In this document: piece by piece, positions 1 to 8,158 of the stretch
How positions within the stretch are numbered: the stretch's first letter is position 1
How the letters are laid out: every line of letters starts with the position of its first letter
Source: Pseudoalteromonas sp. R3
GTDB lineage: Bacteria > Pseudomonadota > Gammaproteobacteria > Enterobacterales > Alteromonadaceae
Direction: 5' to 3'
Length of the DNA: 64,000 bases
Assembly: GCF_004014715.1 (NCBI RefSeq)
Contig: NZ_CP034835.1
Location: forward strand, 1,612,001 to 1,676,000
The notes under the pieces: model-generated
The model's input: only the letters and a program-made list of their open reading frames with translations
What the model was told of the DNA's origin: nothing
The model's database searches: none
Translations under genes and position numbers: made by a program

Positions 1-256
1 AAAAGAGCAATTTAGGCTGGATATTAGGTGAAACCAATTCTCTACTCATATCCAGCTGGGCTTGCGGAGCGAGTCAGAACTAGGGGTCAAGTAGCTTAAT
101 GTGCGAATTATCGGCATTTAAGTGAATTTTACGGCATTGAGATTGTAAGCCCTTATTAGTGTGGTTAAACTACCTGAACCTTTTTGCTGGCTTACAGTCA
201 ATACGGTGAAGGCTGCCTTGGCCGAGAACACAATTATTTTCTAGGAGTATAACAAC
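1..256. other. Non-coding segment upstream of tolQ
   Basis: No gene is supported here. A 9-bp perfect inverted repeat (GCTGGATAT at 16-24, ATATCCAGC at 48-56) could be a hairpin ending an upstream transcript. A short open frame from base 3 to 86 could be the tail of a gene outside the window, but nothing in it is recognisable. ybgC, which often sits directly before tolQ in gammaproteobacteria, is not present. Confidence 0.4.
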
Positions 257-961
257 GTGGAATCGGGACTTAATTTCATAGATCTCATTTTAGAAGCCAG
301 TATCCTTGTACAACTTGTTATGTTGACTTTGGTCGGCATGTCGGTTGCTTCTTGGGCGATTATCTTTCAGCGCCGCAGCATACTGGCGCAGTCTCTGGCA
401 GATGCGAAAAAATTTGAACAGAAGTTCTGGTCGGGAATGGATTTAGGCAAGTTATACAATGAAATTACCGCTAGAGCGGGTAGTTCAAGCGGCTTAGAGG
501 CTTTGTTTGTATCCGGTTTTAAAGAATTTGCACGTCACAAGAAGCAAAACACGGGTTCGGCGAGCATGATCATAGAAGGTACACACCGCTCTATGCGTGT
601 TGCCTTATCTCGTGAAGTTGAGAAAGTCGAGTCTGGGTTGTCTTTCTTGGCAACGGTTGGCTCTATCAGTCCTTACATTGGTCTGTTTGGTACTGTCTGG
701 GGGATCATGAATGCATTTATCGCCCTCGGTGAAGTCAAGCAGGCAACACTGCAAATGGTTGCGCCTGGTATCGCTGAAGCCCTGATCGCAACGGCAATGG
801 GTTTGTTTGCGGCGATTCCGGCAGTTATGGCATACAACCGTTTTGCTAAAAATGTAGAAAAGCTGGAATCAAACTACATCAACTTTATGGAAGAGTTTGC
901 CAATATCTTGCATCGACAGGCTGCCAGCTTAACTGAGGCTAAGCAAAATGTATCAGCATAA
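257..961 (+). CDS. tolQ: Tol-Pal system proton channel subunit TolQ
   Basis: Inner-membrane MotA/TolQ/ExbB-family protein that forms, with TolR, the proton-driven motor energising TolA during outer-membrane constriction at division. The 234 residues show the usual three hydrophobic segments (about 15-38, 130-157, 168-193) with a large cytoplasmic loop between the first two. The second segment carries the typical [17 protein letters not shown] stretch. The start is GTG at 257, preceded by CTAGGAG at 241-247; no better ATG is available. It is the first gene of tolQRAB-pal-cpoB and overlaps tolR by 14 bases. Family length and gene order leave little doubt. Confidence 0.96.
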   Translation: MESGLNFIDLILEASILVQLVMLTLVGMSVASWAIIFQRRSILAQSLADAKKFEQKFWSGMDLGKLYNEITARAGSSSGLEALFVSGFKEFARHKKQNTGSASMIIEGTHRSMRVALSREVEKVESGLSFLATVGSISPYIGLFGTVWGIMNAFIALGEVKQATLQMVAPGIAEALIATAMGLFAAIPAVMAYNRFAKNVEKLESNYINFMEEFANILHRQAASLTEAKQNVSA

Positions 962-1376
962 GAGACGCCGCCCTGTCGCAGAGATCAATGTAGTGCCATA
1001 CATTGATGTTATGTTGGTGCTGTTAATCATCTTTATGGCAACCGCTCCGTTGATTACCCATGGAGTTAAAGTCGACTTACCACAAATGGAAGAGTCGGAT
1101 TTGGTCGAGACTAAAGACGCGCCGCCGATTATCGCCAGTATTGATGCTGAGGGTCGTTACTACGTATCTGTAGGTACCGATCCGGAAGCGCCAATGGATG
1201 CGGTAGAAGTGGCTGCGGTCATCAAGCTTAAGTTACAGCAAAATCCCGATACCCCTGTAATGATAAAAGGGTCTGGTCGTGTGTCATATCAGGAAGTTCT
1301 GTTATTGATGGACTTTTTGAAAAATGCGGGCGTACCGTCTGTCGGGTTAATGACAAAATCGTTTGAGGACAGTTGA
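948..1376 (+). CDS. tolR: Tol-Pal system protein TolR
   Basis: ExbD/TolR-family subunit of the TolQR motor, anchored by one N-terminal membrane helix and otherwise periplasmic. The 142 residues begin with a basic cytoplasmic tail and the motif [19 protein letters not shown], whose Asp is the proton-path residue of the family. The periplasmic part follows from about residue 40. The start lies inside the tolQ 3' end, 14 bases before the tolQ stop, and the stop overlaps the tolA start, so tolQ-tolR-tolA are probably translationally coupled. Confidence 0.96.
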   Translation: MYQHKRRRPVAEINVVPYIDVMLVLLIIFMATAPLITHGVKVDLPQMEESDLVETKDAPPIIASIDAEGRYYVSVGTDPEAPMDAVEVAAVIKLKLQQNPDTPVMIKGSGRVSYQEVLLLMDFLKNAGVPSVGLMTKSFEDS

Positions 1377-2317
1377 TGGATGCTTTAACCAGCGGAATAT
1401 TAAAGTCGTTTTTACTCCATTTCGCTATTGCCGGACTACTATTCGCGACTGCCAACTTTCAGTTTTCCAGTCCTACTGTTATGGAAGTTCAGCTGAATCC
1501 TGCCATTAACGAAATTGAAGAAGTAAAAGCGGTATCTGCCATCTCGGTTGACCAGCAGGCTGTTGAGCGAAAAATTGCACAGCTACGCGAAAAAGAGGCG
1601 CAGCAGAAGCGTGCAGAAGAGCAAAGGATACGTGATTTAGAGCGCCGAGCAGTGCAGGCCCGCAAGGATCGTGAAGCTGAAGCCAGACGGATCAAAAAGC
1701 TGGAACAACAACGTCTTGCTAAGCTGGAAGAAAAACGTAAAGCGGAAGCGCAAGCCAAACGCGCACAAGAAATTCAAAACAAAGAGCGTCAGCAAGCTGA
1801 AAAAGCGCGCCAGGAAGCCCTAGCTGCTGAAAAGGCTGCTAAAGCAGCAGCGCAAAAACGTAAAGCAGAAGAGGACAGGCTGAGGCAGGCTGAAGCGAAA
1901 CGTAAACAGCAAGAGGAAGAAGCTAAGCGCAAAGCACAAGCCGCTGAAGAGGCACGCCAGAAAGCCTTGCAAGAGCAACTTCTTCAGGAGCAACTGGCAC
2001 AGGAACAAGCGGCGAGAGCGAAAATCCGGCAGCAGCAGGTCCTGACCGAAGTGGACAAGTATAAGGCGCTGATTATGCAGCGGATCCAATCTAACTTGTT
2101 AATAGATGAAAAAATGAAAGGCAAGCAATGTCGCCTTAATATTCGCCTGGGCTTTAATGGCCTGGTGACACAAGCGGAATCACTGGGTGGTGATAAGCTG
2201 GTGTGTGAAGCCGCTTTGCGTGCTGTGCGAATGGCAGATACCTTACCTGTTTCTGAAAATAAAGATGTGTTCGAACAGCTTAAGAACATTAACTTGACGA
2301 TAAAACCAACTCTATAA
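1376..2317 (+). CDS. tolA: Cell envelope integrity protein TolA
   Basis: Periplasm-spanning protein linking the TolQR motor to TolB and Pal. From the N terminus it has a short cytoplasmic tail, one membrane helix (about residues 12-30), a long Ala/Lys/Glu/Arg/Gln-rich helical region (about 60-215), and a globular C-terminal domain with two cysteines that probably form the usual disulfide. The open frame can also begin at TTG 1373, but ATG 1376 overlapping the tolR stop (TGATG) is the natural start and gives 313 residues. The low-complexity helix makes alignment weak in the middle; the ends and context are clear. Confidence 0.94.
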   Translation: MDALTSGILKSFLLHFAIAGLLFATANFQFSSPTVMEVQLNPAINEIEEVKAVSAISVDQQAVERKIAQLREKEAQQKRAEEQRIRDLERRAVQARKDREAEARRIKKLEQQRLAKLEEKRKAEAQAKRAQEIQNKERQQAEKARQEALAAEKAAKAAAQKRKAEEDRLRQAEAKRKQQEEEAKRKAQAAEEARQKALQEQLLQEQLAQEQAARAKIRQQQVLTEVDKYKALIMQRIQSNLLIDEKMKGKQCRLNIRLGFNGLVTQAESLGGDKLVCEAALRAVRMADTLPVSENKDVFEQLKNINLTIKPTL

Positions 2318-2326
2318 AGGAAGACC

Positions 2327-3685
2327 ATGTACAACCATTTAAGAAATTTACTCTTGGTTCTGGCTTTCGCTGCGCAAGGGGTCGCTTACGCAGCACTGGA
2401 GATCGTGATAACCGAAGGGGTCGACAGTGCCAGGCCTATTGCGATAGCTCCATTCAAATACATTGGCAACGGCGAAGCACCAGCTGAAATAAGCTCTGTG
2501 ATTGCTGCGGACTTGATCCGCAGTGGTAAGTTTAAGCCGGTAGCAGAAGAGCAAATGCCCCAGCTACCCACAACCGATGAAGAAGTGGATTACGATGCCT
2601 GGGTTGAGCTGGGCGTGGAAGCGGTTGTTGTAGGGACCATTACCCAGCAGCCTGCAAATCGTTATCTTGTTAAATATGAGTTGATTGATGTCATTCGTGC
2701 GCAGATCACCGGTGGTGAGACCCGTATGATGACTAACGGCAAGCTGATGAAGAGTCAGGATCATGTTTTGGAAGCACGTCAAAGTGTGATTGATGCCCAA
2801 AGTTTTCGCTACTATGCACATCAGATCAGTGATGTAGTCTACGAAGCTCTGACGGGTGAAAAAGGCGCGTTCCGCACCAAAATTGCGTATGTGATTGTGC
2901 GTGAAGAGCAGGACAAGCCTTATCAGCTGGTTGTAGCTGACTATGATGGTTATAACGAGCAGGTTTTATTGCGCTCTAAAGAACCGCTAATGTCTCCGGC
3001 CTGGTCACCTGATGGTAACAAGCTGGCGTATGTGACGTTCGAAAATCGACAGTCACAGATTTATATTCAGGACATTTACACGGGTAAGCGTGAGATCCTG
3101 ACCAGTTACCCTGGGATCAATGGCGCTCCGCAATTTTCGCCGGATGGTACACAGATGCTGATTGTATTATCTAAAGATAAAGGCGGTGCAACGGAAGTGT
3201 ATTTAATTGACCTGGAAACGCGTAAAGAGAGGCGTTTGACTAAGCACCGTAGTATAGATACTGAGCCAACCTGGCACCCAAATGGTAAAGAAATAGTCTA
3301 TACCTCTGAAAGGGGTGGTAATGCCCAGATTTATAAGTTAAATTTAGATACAGGAAGATCACGGCGTGTAACTTTCGACGGCGACATGAACTTAGCCGGG
3401 TCAATCACGCCAGATGGTAAACAATTGGTAATGGTAAATCGCACTTTAGGTCGTTACCATATTGCCAAGAAAGAATTGGATTCTGGGCTGTTTCAGGTAT
3501 TAACGCGCACCAGACTCGATGAATCACCGAGTATTGCGCCGAACGGCTCTATGATTATTTATAGTACCTTGCATAATAATAAGCAGGTACTGGCGTTGGT
3601 GTCGATGGATGGCCGCTTTAAGGCCCGCCTGCCGGTGTTAGACGGACAGGTTAAGGCACCAGCTTGGTCGCCATTTTTACAGTAA
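2327..3685 (+). CDS. tolB: Tol-Pal system beta-propeller protein TolB
   Basis: Periplasmic protein that binds Pal and the TolA C-terminal domain. The 452-residue product has a signal peptide (about residues 1-22, ending near VAYAA), an alpha/beta N-terminal domain, and a six-bladed propeller visible as repeated blade motifs such as [31 protein letters not shown] and [18 protein letters not shown] before the ATG is a good ribosome site, 9 bases after the tolA stop. The length is typical of the family. Confidence 0.96.
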   Translation: MYNHLRNLLLVLAFAAQGVAYAALEIVITEGVDSARPIAIAPFKYIGNGEAPAEISSVIAADLIRSGKFKPVAEEQMPQLPTTDEEVDYDAWVELGVEAVVVGTITQQPANRYLVKYELIDVIRAQITGGETRMMTNGKLMKSQDHVLEARQSVIDAQSFRYYAHQISDVVYEALTGEKGAFRTKIAYVIVREEQDKPYQLVVADYDGYNEQVLLRSKEPLMSPAWSPDGNKLAYVTFENRQSQIYIQDIYTGKREILTSYPGINGAPQFSPDGTQMLIVLSKDKGGATEVYLIDLETRKERRLTKHRSIDTEPTWHPNGKEIVYTSERGGNAQIYKLNLDTGRSRRVTFDGDMNLAGSITPDGKQLVMVNRTLGRYHIAKKELDSGLFQVLTRTRLDESPSIAPNGSMIIYSTLHNNKQVLALVSMDGRFKARLPVLDGQVKAPAWSPFLQ

Positions 3686-3726
3686 TTTTGCTGGTAAGAC
3701 TTATAAAAGATATAGGAATATACTCG

Positions 3727-4260
3727 ATGCAACTTAACAAAACTCTCAAGGCCCTTTTGGTCGCGTTGCCTGTGATGACGCTGGCTGCATGTAGCTCTTC
3801 ATCGGGCACTGATGCAGGCGCTGGCAGCGAAACAAATGCAGCAACTGCGAACAATAGCAGCAACGTTGATGTGAACACAGCTACACGTCAGAAAACAGCT
3901 GAAGAGCTACTGAAAGAAAAGTATGAAGCGTTGCGTCAAGAGCAAATCGTATACTTCGATTTCGACAAATCTACTGTTCGTAGCGAGTTCGTAGAGCTTC
4001 TGCAAGCACACGCTGACTTTCTGGTTAAAAACCCAAGTGTTAAGGTACTGATTGAAGGCCATGCCGATGAGCGTGGTACGCCTGAGTACAATATCGCACT
4101 GGGTGAAAGCCGTGGTAAAGCGGTTGCTAAGTATCTGCAGAGCCTGGGCGTGTCTGACAGCCAAATGTCTGTTGTAAGCTATGGTGAAGAAAAGCCAATG
4201 GACAAAGCGCGCACTGAAGAAGCCTTTGCTAAGAACCGCCGCGCGGTACTGGTATACTAA
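3727..4260 (+). CDS. pal: Peptidoglycan-associated lipoprotein Pal
   Basis: Outer-membrane lipoprotein that anchors the Tol system to peptidoglycan. ATG 3727 gives 177 residues with a lipoprotein signal peptide ending in the lipobox LAAC (Cys22), a Ser/Ala/Asn-rich linker, and an OmpA-like peptidoglycan-binding domain with IYFDFDKS-like and IEGHADERGTPEYNIALGESR motifs. The frame is open further upstream into tolB, but only this start yields a signal peptide. The gene lies between tolB and cpoB, as expected. Confidence 0.96.
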   Translation: MQLNKTLKALLVALPVMTLAACSSSSGTDAGAGSETNAATANNSSNVDVNTATRQKTAEELLKEKYEALRQEQIVYFDFDKSTVRSEFVELLQAHADFLVKNPSVKVLIEGHADERGTPEYNIALGESRGKAVAKYLQSLGVSDSQMSVVSYGEEKPMDKARTEEAFAKNRRAVLVY

Positions 4261-4276
4261 TCGTTAAAGAGATGCT

Positions 4277-5032
4277 ATGAAGCCGAATACTTTTTTGGCA
4301 GCCATCATCTTAGTCAGCGGGAGCTCCCAACTGTGGGCAGCTCCCGCTGCTGTATCTGATGCTGCTGGTTCTAACCAAACTATTGAACAACGTTTGACTC
4401 AGCTCGAGAGTTTGATGCGAAACCGCAATCTGATCCAGGCAGAGCTACAAACGCAACTTGACCAACTGCAGGACGAAGTGAGTCAGATCCGTGGCGTAAC
4501 GGAAGAGCAAAGTTATAAGCTCGAAAAAGTGCTACAGCGCCAGCGTGAGCTTTATCAGGAAATAGAAACACGAGTCACTCAGGTCTATGAGCAAAGCAAG
4601 CAGCTGCAGCCAGCAGTGACTCCTGATAGCGCAACAGCTCAGGCCGTGAGTTCAGACTTGTCGGAAAATGAGGCGTATGACAGAGCCGTAGCGTTGATTA
4701 TGAAAGATAAGCGCTATGACGCGGCTATTCCTGAATTTGAAGGCTTCCTCAAGCAGTTTCCAAATTCCGTCTATATACCGAATGCGCACTACTGGCTGGG
4801 TCAGTTACAGTCGATAAAGAATCAGGACAATCAGGCCATGGTTCACTTCCGTACTGTGGTTGATCAGTTCGCTGATTCTAATAAGCGCCCAGATGCGATG
4901 TTAAAGCTGGGAACTTTGCTCCAGAAGACAGGACAATCTGCACAAGCAAAAACCTTATTCGAAAATCTCATCAAAGAATATCCCAGCACAACGGCTGCAA
5001 AATTGGCAACAGAGCGGCTGAGCAAAATATAA
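4277..5032 (+). CDS. cpoB: Cell division coordinator CpoB (YbgF)
   Basis: Periplasmic TPR protein that couples Tol-Pal function to PBP1B peptidoglycan synthesis in Escherichia coli. The 251 residues have a signal peptide (about 1-22), a coiled-coil trimerisation segment (about 35-100, heptad-rich with many Gln/Leu), a linker, and C-terminal tetratricopeptide repeats (about 130-250, including AHYWLGQLQSIKNQ and AMLKLGTLLQKTGQ). It is the last gene of the tol-pal cluster and starts 16 bases after pal. Confidence 0.94.
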   Translation: MKPNTFLAAIILVSGSSQLWAAPAAVSDAAGSNQTIEQRLTQLESLMRNRNLIQAELQTQLDQLQDEVSQIRGVTEEQSYKLEKVLQRQRELYQEIETRVTQVYEQSKQLQPAVTPDSATAQAVSSDLSENEAYDRAVALIMKDKRYDAAIPEFEGFLKQFPNSVYIPNAHYWLGQLQSIKNQDNQAMVHFRTVVDQFADSNKRPDAMLKLGTLLQKTGQSAQAKTLFENLIKEYPSTTAAKLATERLSKI

Positions 5033-5107
5033 ATGGCTGATATTTTCTCAGAATGATTTAAAATTAGGCGCTTAGACGCGAAATTTGAAAAAAACAGGCA
5101 ATTTCGG

Positions 5108-5137
5108 TTGCACAAGATTTTTAAATAAGTATTATAA
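5108..5137 (+). promoter_or_regulatory. Putative promoter of the tRNA-Lys array
   Basis: TTGCAC at 5108-5113 and TATTAT at 5130-5135 are 16 bases apart (TTATAA at 5132-5137 would give 18). They are followed by a GC-rich stretch (GCGCCCGCAGCAGCC, from 5138), the type of discriminator found at stringently controlled stable-RNA promoters. The first tRNA begins about 50 bases downstream. Assigned by eye only. Confidence 0.55.
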
Positions 5138-5189
5138 GCGCCCGCAGCAGCCGATAGTGTTACACACATCTTGCAGCGAACAATTTAGT

Positions 5190-5265
5190 GGGTCATTAGC
5201 TCAGTTGGTAGAGCAGTGGACTTTTAATCCATTGGTCGATGGTTCGAGTCCATCATGACCCACCA
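5190..5265 (+). tRNA. tRNA-Lys(UUU), copy 1
   Basis: A 76-base cloverleaf with GGGTCAT/ATGACCC acceptor stem, anticodon loop CTTTTAA (anticodon TTT), T-loop TTCGAGT and encoded CCA. It is the first of nine identical copies and the only one whose downstream spacer differs clearly from the rest. Confidence 0.98.
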
Positions 5266-5303
5266 TTCAAATTTGTTATTTTTACTTTAAGTAAAGCCAG
5301 AGC

Positions 5304-5379
5304 GGGTCATTAGCTCAGTTGGTAGAGCAGTGGACTTTTAATCCATTGGTCGATGGTTCGAGTCCATCATGACCCACCA
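5304..5379 (+). tRNA. tRNA-Lys(UUU), copy 2
   Basis: Identical 76-base cloverleaf with anticodon TTT and encoded CCA, 38 bases after copy 1. The spacer after it begins with TTCAAATTTGG, the motif that recurs behind most copies. Confidence 0.98.
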
Positions 5380-5414
5380 TTCAAATTTGGTGTACTATTT
5401 AAGTAATTTCGAGC

Positions 5415-5490
5415 GGGTCATTAGCTCAGTTGGTAGAGCAGTGGACTTTTAATCCATTGGTCGATGGTTCGAGTCCATCATGACCCACCA
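5415..5490 (+). tRNA. tRNA-Lys(UUU), copy 3
   Basis: Identical 76-base cloverleaf with anticodon TTT and encoded CCA, 35 bases after copy 2. Confidence 0.98.
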
Positions 5491-5525
5491 TTCAAATTTG
5501 GTGTATTATTTAAATAATTTAGAGC

Positions 5526-5601
5526 GGGTCATTAGCTCAGTTGGTAGAGCAGTGGACTTTTAATCCATTGGTCGATGGTTCGAGTCCATCATGACCCACC
5601 A
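5526..5601 (+). tRNA. tRNA-Lys(UUU), copy 4
   Basis: Identical 76-base cloverleaf with anticodon TTT and encoded CCA, 35 bases after copy 3. Confidence 0.98.
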
Positions 5602-5637
5602 TTTAAATTTGGTATATTATTTAAGTATCTTTCGAGC

Positions 5638-5713
5638 GGGTCATTAGCTCAGTTGGTAGAGCAGTGGACTTTTAATCCATTGGTCGATGGTTCGAGTCCA
5701 TCATGACCCACCA
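5638..5713 (+). tRNA. tRNA-Lys(UUU), copy 5
   Basis: Identical 76-base cloverleaf with anticodon TTT and encoded CCA. It is the last copy before the chimeric tRNA-fragment units begin. Confidence 0.98.
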
Positions 5714-5749
5714 TTCAAATTTGGTGTATTACTTAAGTATTTTTCGAGC

Positions 5750-5881
5750 GGGTCATTAGCTCAGTTGAGTGAGAAAAACGAAGCACCGCTTCGCAGTTTT
5801 CGAACGCGAGTCAGGACGACGACGCTAACCGGTAGCCGGAACCAAGCGTCAGGACGACTTAATGGCACTTTAACACCGAGC
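5750..5881 (+). repeat. Chimeric unit 1: 5' tRNA-Lys fragment plus hairpin element
   Basis: Begins with the first 18 bases of tRNA-Lys (GGGTCATTAGCTCAGTTG), then diverges inside the D-loop. CTCA and TGAG flank the loop, so a D-arm-like hairpin survives. A second stem follows (CGAAGC-ACC-GCTTCG flanked by GAAAA/TTTTC), then two copies of GTCAGGACGAC about 37 bases apart and a tail AATGGCACTTTAACACCGAG leading into the next real tRNA. It has no anticodon arm of lysine type and no 3' acceptor strand, so it is not a functional tRNA. At 132 bases it is the longest unit, with 12 extra bases between the direct repeats. Confidence 0.85.
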
Positions 5882-5957
5882 GGGTCATTAGCTCAGTTGG
5901 TAGAGCAGTGGACTTTTAATCCATTGGTCGATGGTTCGAGTCCATCATGACCCACCA
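5882..5957 (+). tRNA. tRNA-Lys(UUU), copy 6
   Basis: Identical 76-base cloverleaf with anticodon TTT and encoded CCA, directly following chimeric unit 1. Confidence 0.98.
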
Positions 5958-5993
5958 TTCAAATTTGGTGTATTACTTAAGTATCTTTCGAGC

Positions 5994-6113
5994 GGGTCAT
6001 TAGCTCAGTTGGGTGAGAAAAACGAAGCACCGCTTCGCAGTTTTCGAGCGCGAGTCAGGACGACGAGCCGGAACCAAGCGTCAGGACGACTTAATGGCAC
6101 TTTAACACCGAGC
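5994..6113 (+). repeat. Chimeric unit 2: 5' tRNA-Lys fragment plus hairpin element
   Basis: Same construction as the unit at 5750: the tRNA-Lys 5' strand through the D-loop, then CTCA-GTTGGG-TGAG, the CGAAGC/GCTTCG stem, two GTCAGGACGAC repeats and the AATGGCACTTTAACACCGAG tail. It is 120 bases long and almost identical to unit 3. Confidence 0.85.
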
Positions 6114-6189
6114 GGGTCATTAGCTCAGTTGGTAGAGCAGTGGACTTTTAATCCATTGGTCGATGGTTCGAGTCCATCATGACCCACCA
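6114..6189 (+). tRNA. tRNA-Lys(UUU), copy 7
   Basis: Identical 76-base cloverleaf with anticodon TTT and encoded CCA, after chimeric unit 2. Confidence 0.98.
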
Positions 6190-6225
6190 TTCAAATTTGG
6201 TGTATCACTTAAGTATCTTTCGAGC

Positions 6226-6345
6226 GGGTCATTAGCTCAGTTGGGTGAGAAAAACGAAGCACCGCTTCGCAGTTTTCGAGCGCGAGTCAGGACGACGAGC
6301 CGGAACCAAGCGTCAGGACGACTTAATGGCACTTTAACACCGAGC
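6226..6345 (+). repeat. Chimeric unit 3: 5' tRNA-Lys fragment plus hairpin element
   Basis: A 120-base unit almost identical to unit 2 (tRNA 5' fragment, D-arm-like hairpin, second stem, two GTCAGGACGAC repeats, common tail). Its near identity, flanked by identical tRNAs, indicates recent tandem duplication of a tRNA-plus-unit block of 232 bases. Confidence 0.85.
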
Positions 6346-6421
6346 GGGTCATTAGCTCAGTTGGTAGAGCAGTGGACTTTTAATCCATTGGTCGATGGTT
6401 CGAGTCCATCATGACCCACCA
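6346..6421 (+). tRNA. tRNA-Lys(UUU), copy 8
   Basis: Identical 76-base cloverleaf with anticodon TTT and encoded CCA, after chimeric unit 3. Confidence 0.98.
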
Positions 6422-6457
6422 TTCAAATTTGGCGTATCTCTTAAGTAACTCTCGAGC

Positions 6458-6551
6458 GAGTCATTAGTTCAGTTGGGTGAGAAAAACGAAGCACCGCTTC
6501 GCAGTTTTCGAACGCGAGTCAGGACGACTTAATGGCACTTTAACACCGAGC
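6458..6551 (+). repeat. Chimeric unit 4: shortened and diverged copy
   Basis: A 94-base version. Its tRNA-derived start has two changes (GAGTCATTAGTTCAGTTG instead of GGGTCATTAGCTCAGTTG), and only one GTCAGGACGAC remains, as expected for deletion by recombination between the two direct repeats of the longer units. The second stem and the common tail are intact. Confidence 0.8.
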
Positions 6552-6627
6552 GGGTCATTAGCTCAGTTGGTAGAGCAGTGGACTTTTAATCCATTGGTCG
6601 ATGGTTCGAGTCCATCATGACCCACCA
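6552..6627 (+). tRNA. tRNA-Lys(UUU), copy 9
   Basis: Identical 76-base cloverleaf with anticodon TTT and encoded CCA; last copy. The sequence after it (TTCTTGCACAACC) departs from the repeated spacer. No clear intrinsic terminator follows before nadA. Confidence 0.98.
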
Positions 6628-6757
6628 TTCTTGCACAACCTCCTCTTGTTCATAATCTCTTAAATATTCCTTCAAAACTCCGACTTAAACTAGGATTATT
6701 GCCCCGATTTTCGTATAATTCGCGGATATTCCGTCATGTGGACTAGTGGTCGAGAGA

Positions 6758-7801
6758 ATGAGTCTAGCAGAACAAATTATGCCGGAGGATTATATTTTTC
6801 CTCCAAAGCCTGCGCCTTTAACTAAGCAGGAACAAGCTGAATATAAAACCAGAATTAAAGCGTTGCTAAAAGAAAAGAACGCAGTCCTGGTTGCGCATTA
6901 TTACACAGATCCAGAGATCCAAGCCCTGGCTGAGGAAACCGGCGGATGCGTTGCGGATTCACTGGAAATGGCGCGCTTTGGTGCCAAGCAACAAGATGCT
7001 GATATGATCATTGTTGCCGGTGTACGCTTTATGGGTGAAACGGCAAAAATCCTGACACCAGAAAAAACCGTTGTTATGCCCACTCTGGCAGCAACCTGTT
7101 CATTGGATGTAGGGTGTCCTATTGATGCGTTTTCTGCGTTTTGTGATCAACACCCGGACCGAAAGGTTGTTGTATATGCAAATACATCCACTGCTGTGAA
7201 AGCACGTGCCGACTGGATTGTGACTTCATCATGCGCACTTGAGATTGTTGAGCATCTGGATTCGGAAGGTGAGAAGATTATTTGGGGTCCAGACAAACAC
7301 CTGGGTTCTTACATCCAAAAGAAAACTGGTGCCGATATGATCATGTGGAACGGTGCCTGTATCGTCCACGATGAGTTTAAAACCAAAGCGCTGAAAGACA
7401 TGAAAGCCTTGCACCCCGATGCGGCGGTATTGGTGCACCCTGAGTCGCCTGCGGAGATCGTTGACTTGGCAGACGCAGTGGGTTCAACAAGCCAGCTGAT
7501 TAAAGCGGCGCAGGAAATGCCTAATCAGAAATTTATCGTTGCGACTGATCGCGGCATCTTTTATAAAATGCAGCAATTATGTCCTGAGAAAGAATTCTTT
7601 GAAGCGCCAACAGCGGGTGAAGGCGCAACCTGTAAAAGCTGTGCCCATTGCCCATGGATGGCCATGAATGGCCTTAAAGCCATTGAAGAAGCTTTGATAG
7701 ACCCAAGCGGAAAAGAAGTCTTCGTTGATATGGAGTTACGTGAAGGTGCACTGCGTTCGCTTAACCGTATGTTAGATTTCTCTGCAAGCTTACAAAAATA
7801 A
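6758..7801 (+). CDS. nadA: Quinolinate synthase NadA
   Basis: Iron-sulfur enzyme condensing iminoaspartate with dihydroxyacetone phosphate to quinolinate in NAD synthesis. ATG 6758, just after a GAGAG, gives 347 residues, the same length as the E. coli enzyme; an upstream in-frame GTG at 6746 is less likely. Visible features are [15 protein letters not shown] near the N terminus, the cluster cysteines in TCSLDVGCP and [11 protein letters not shown], and the [12 protein letters not shown] segment carrying the third ligand. It stands alone between tRNA loci, without nadB. Confidence 0.96.
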   Translation: MSLAEQIMPEDYIFPPKPAPLTKQEQAEYKTRIKALLKEKNAVLVAHYYTDPEIQALAEETGGCVADSLEMARFGAKQQDADMIIVAGVRFMGETAKILTPEKTVVMPTLAATCSLDVGCPIDAFSAFCDQHPDRKVVVYANTSTAVKARADWIVTSSCALEIVEHLDSEGEKIIWGPDKHLGSYIQKKTGADMIMWNGACIVHDEFKTKALKDMKALHPDAAVLVHPESPAEIVDLADAVGSTSQLIKAAQEMPNQKFIVATDRGIFYKMQQLCPEKEFFEAPTAGEGATCKSCAHCPWMAMNGLKAIEEALIDPSGKEVFVDMELREGALRSLNRMLDFSASLQK

Positions 7802-7851
7802 GCTAAGTTGCATAGTTACTAAGCACTTAGGCGTGTTTTTACAAAAAATGC

Positions 7852-7880
7852 TTGCTAAATTGCAACACTTTTCATAGTAT
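7852..7880 (+). promoter_or_regulatory. Putative promoter of tRNA-Ser
   Basis: TTGCTA at 7852-7857 and TAGTAT at 7875-7880 are separated by 17 bases and followed by a GC-rich stretch (TAGCGCCGCACTC), about 30 bases before the tRNA. Confidence 0.5.
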
Positions 7881-7910
7881 TAGCGCCGCACTCAAGTGGT
7901 GCTACAGCGC

Positions 7911-8001
7911 GGAGAGATGGCTGAGTGGCTTAAGGCGCACGACTGGAACTCGTGTATACGTTTATAGCGTATCGAGGGTTCGACTCCCTCTCTCTCCGCC
8001 A
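7911..8001 (+). tRNA. tRNA-Ser(GGA)
   Basis: A 91-base class II tRNA with GGAGAGA/TCTCTCC acceptor stem, anticodon loop CTGGAAC (anticodon GGA, reading UCC and UCU), a long variable arm (TATACGTTTATAGCGTATC) and T-loop TTCGACT. CCA is encoded. It is followed directly by an intrinsic terminator. Confidence 0.97.
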
Positions 8002-8013
8002 TTCCTTATTTTG

Positions 8014-8041
8014 AAAAGGCGTCCAATCGGACGCCTTTTTG
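8014..8041 (+). terminator. Intrinsic terminator after tRNA-Ser
   Basis: AAAGGCGTCC-AATC-GGACGCCTTT is a perfect 10-bp stem followed by a T run. Confidence 0.9.
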
Positions 8042-8158
8042 CTTTTTACTATGCCTTAATTCAACTTCACGAGTGCGCTATGTTGCTAAACTTGGTAGTA
8101 CACACTTGGATAAAAAGCCGTTACTATATCCGGCATAAGTCGAGTCTGTGAGTTTCGA

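Noticed and set aside
5687..6414. Open frames beginning MVRVHHDPP across the tRNA-Lys array
   Set aside because: They read through tRNA genes and chimeric units and are repeated only because the array is repeated; no ribosome sites.
5190..6627. CRISPR-like regular repeat pattern
   Set aside because: The repeated units are complete tRNA genes and tRNA-derived elements, and the spacers are near-identical rather than unique.
7852..8151. 99-codon open frame over tRNA-Ser
   Set aside because: It covers the tRNA and its terminator and has no protein resemblance.
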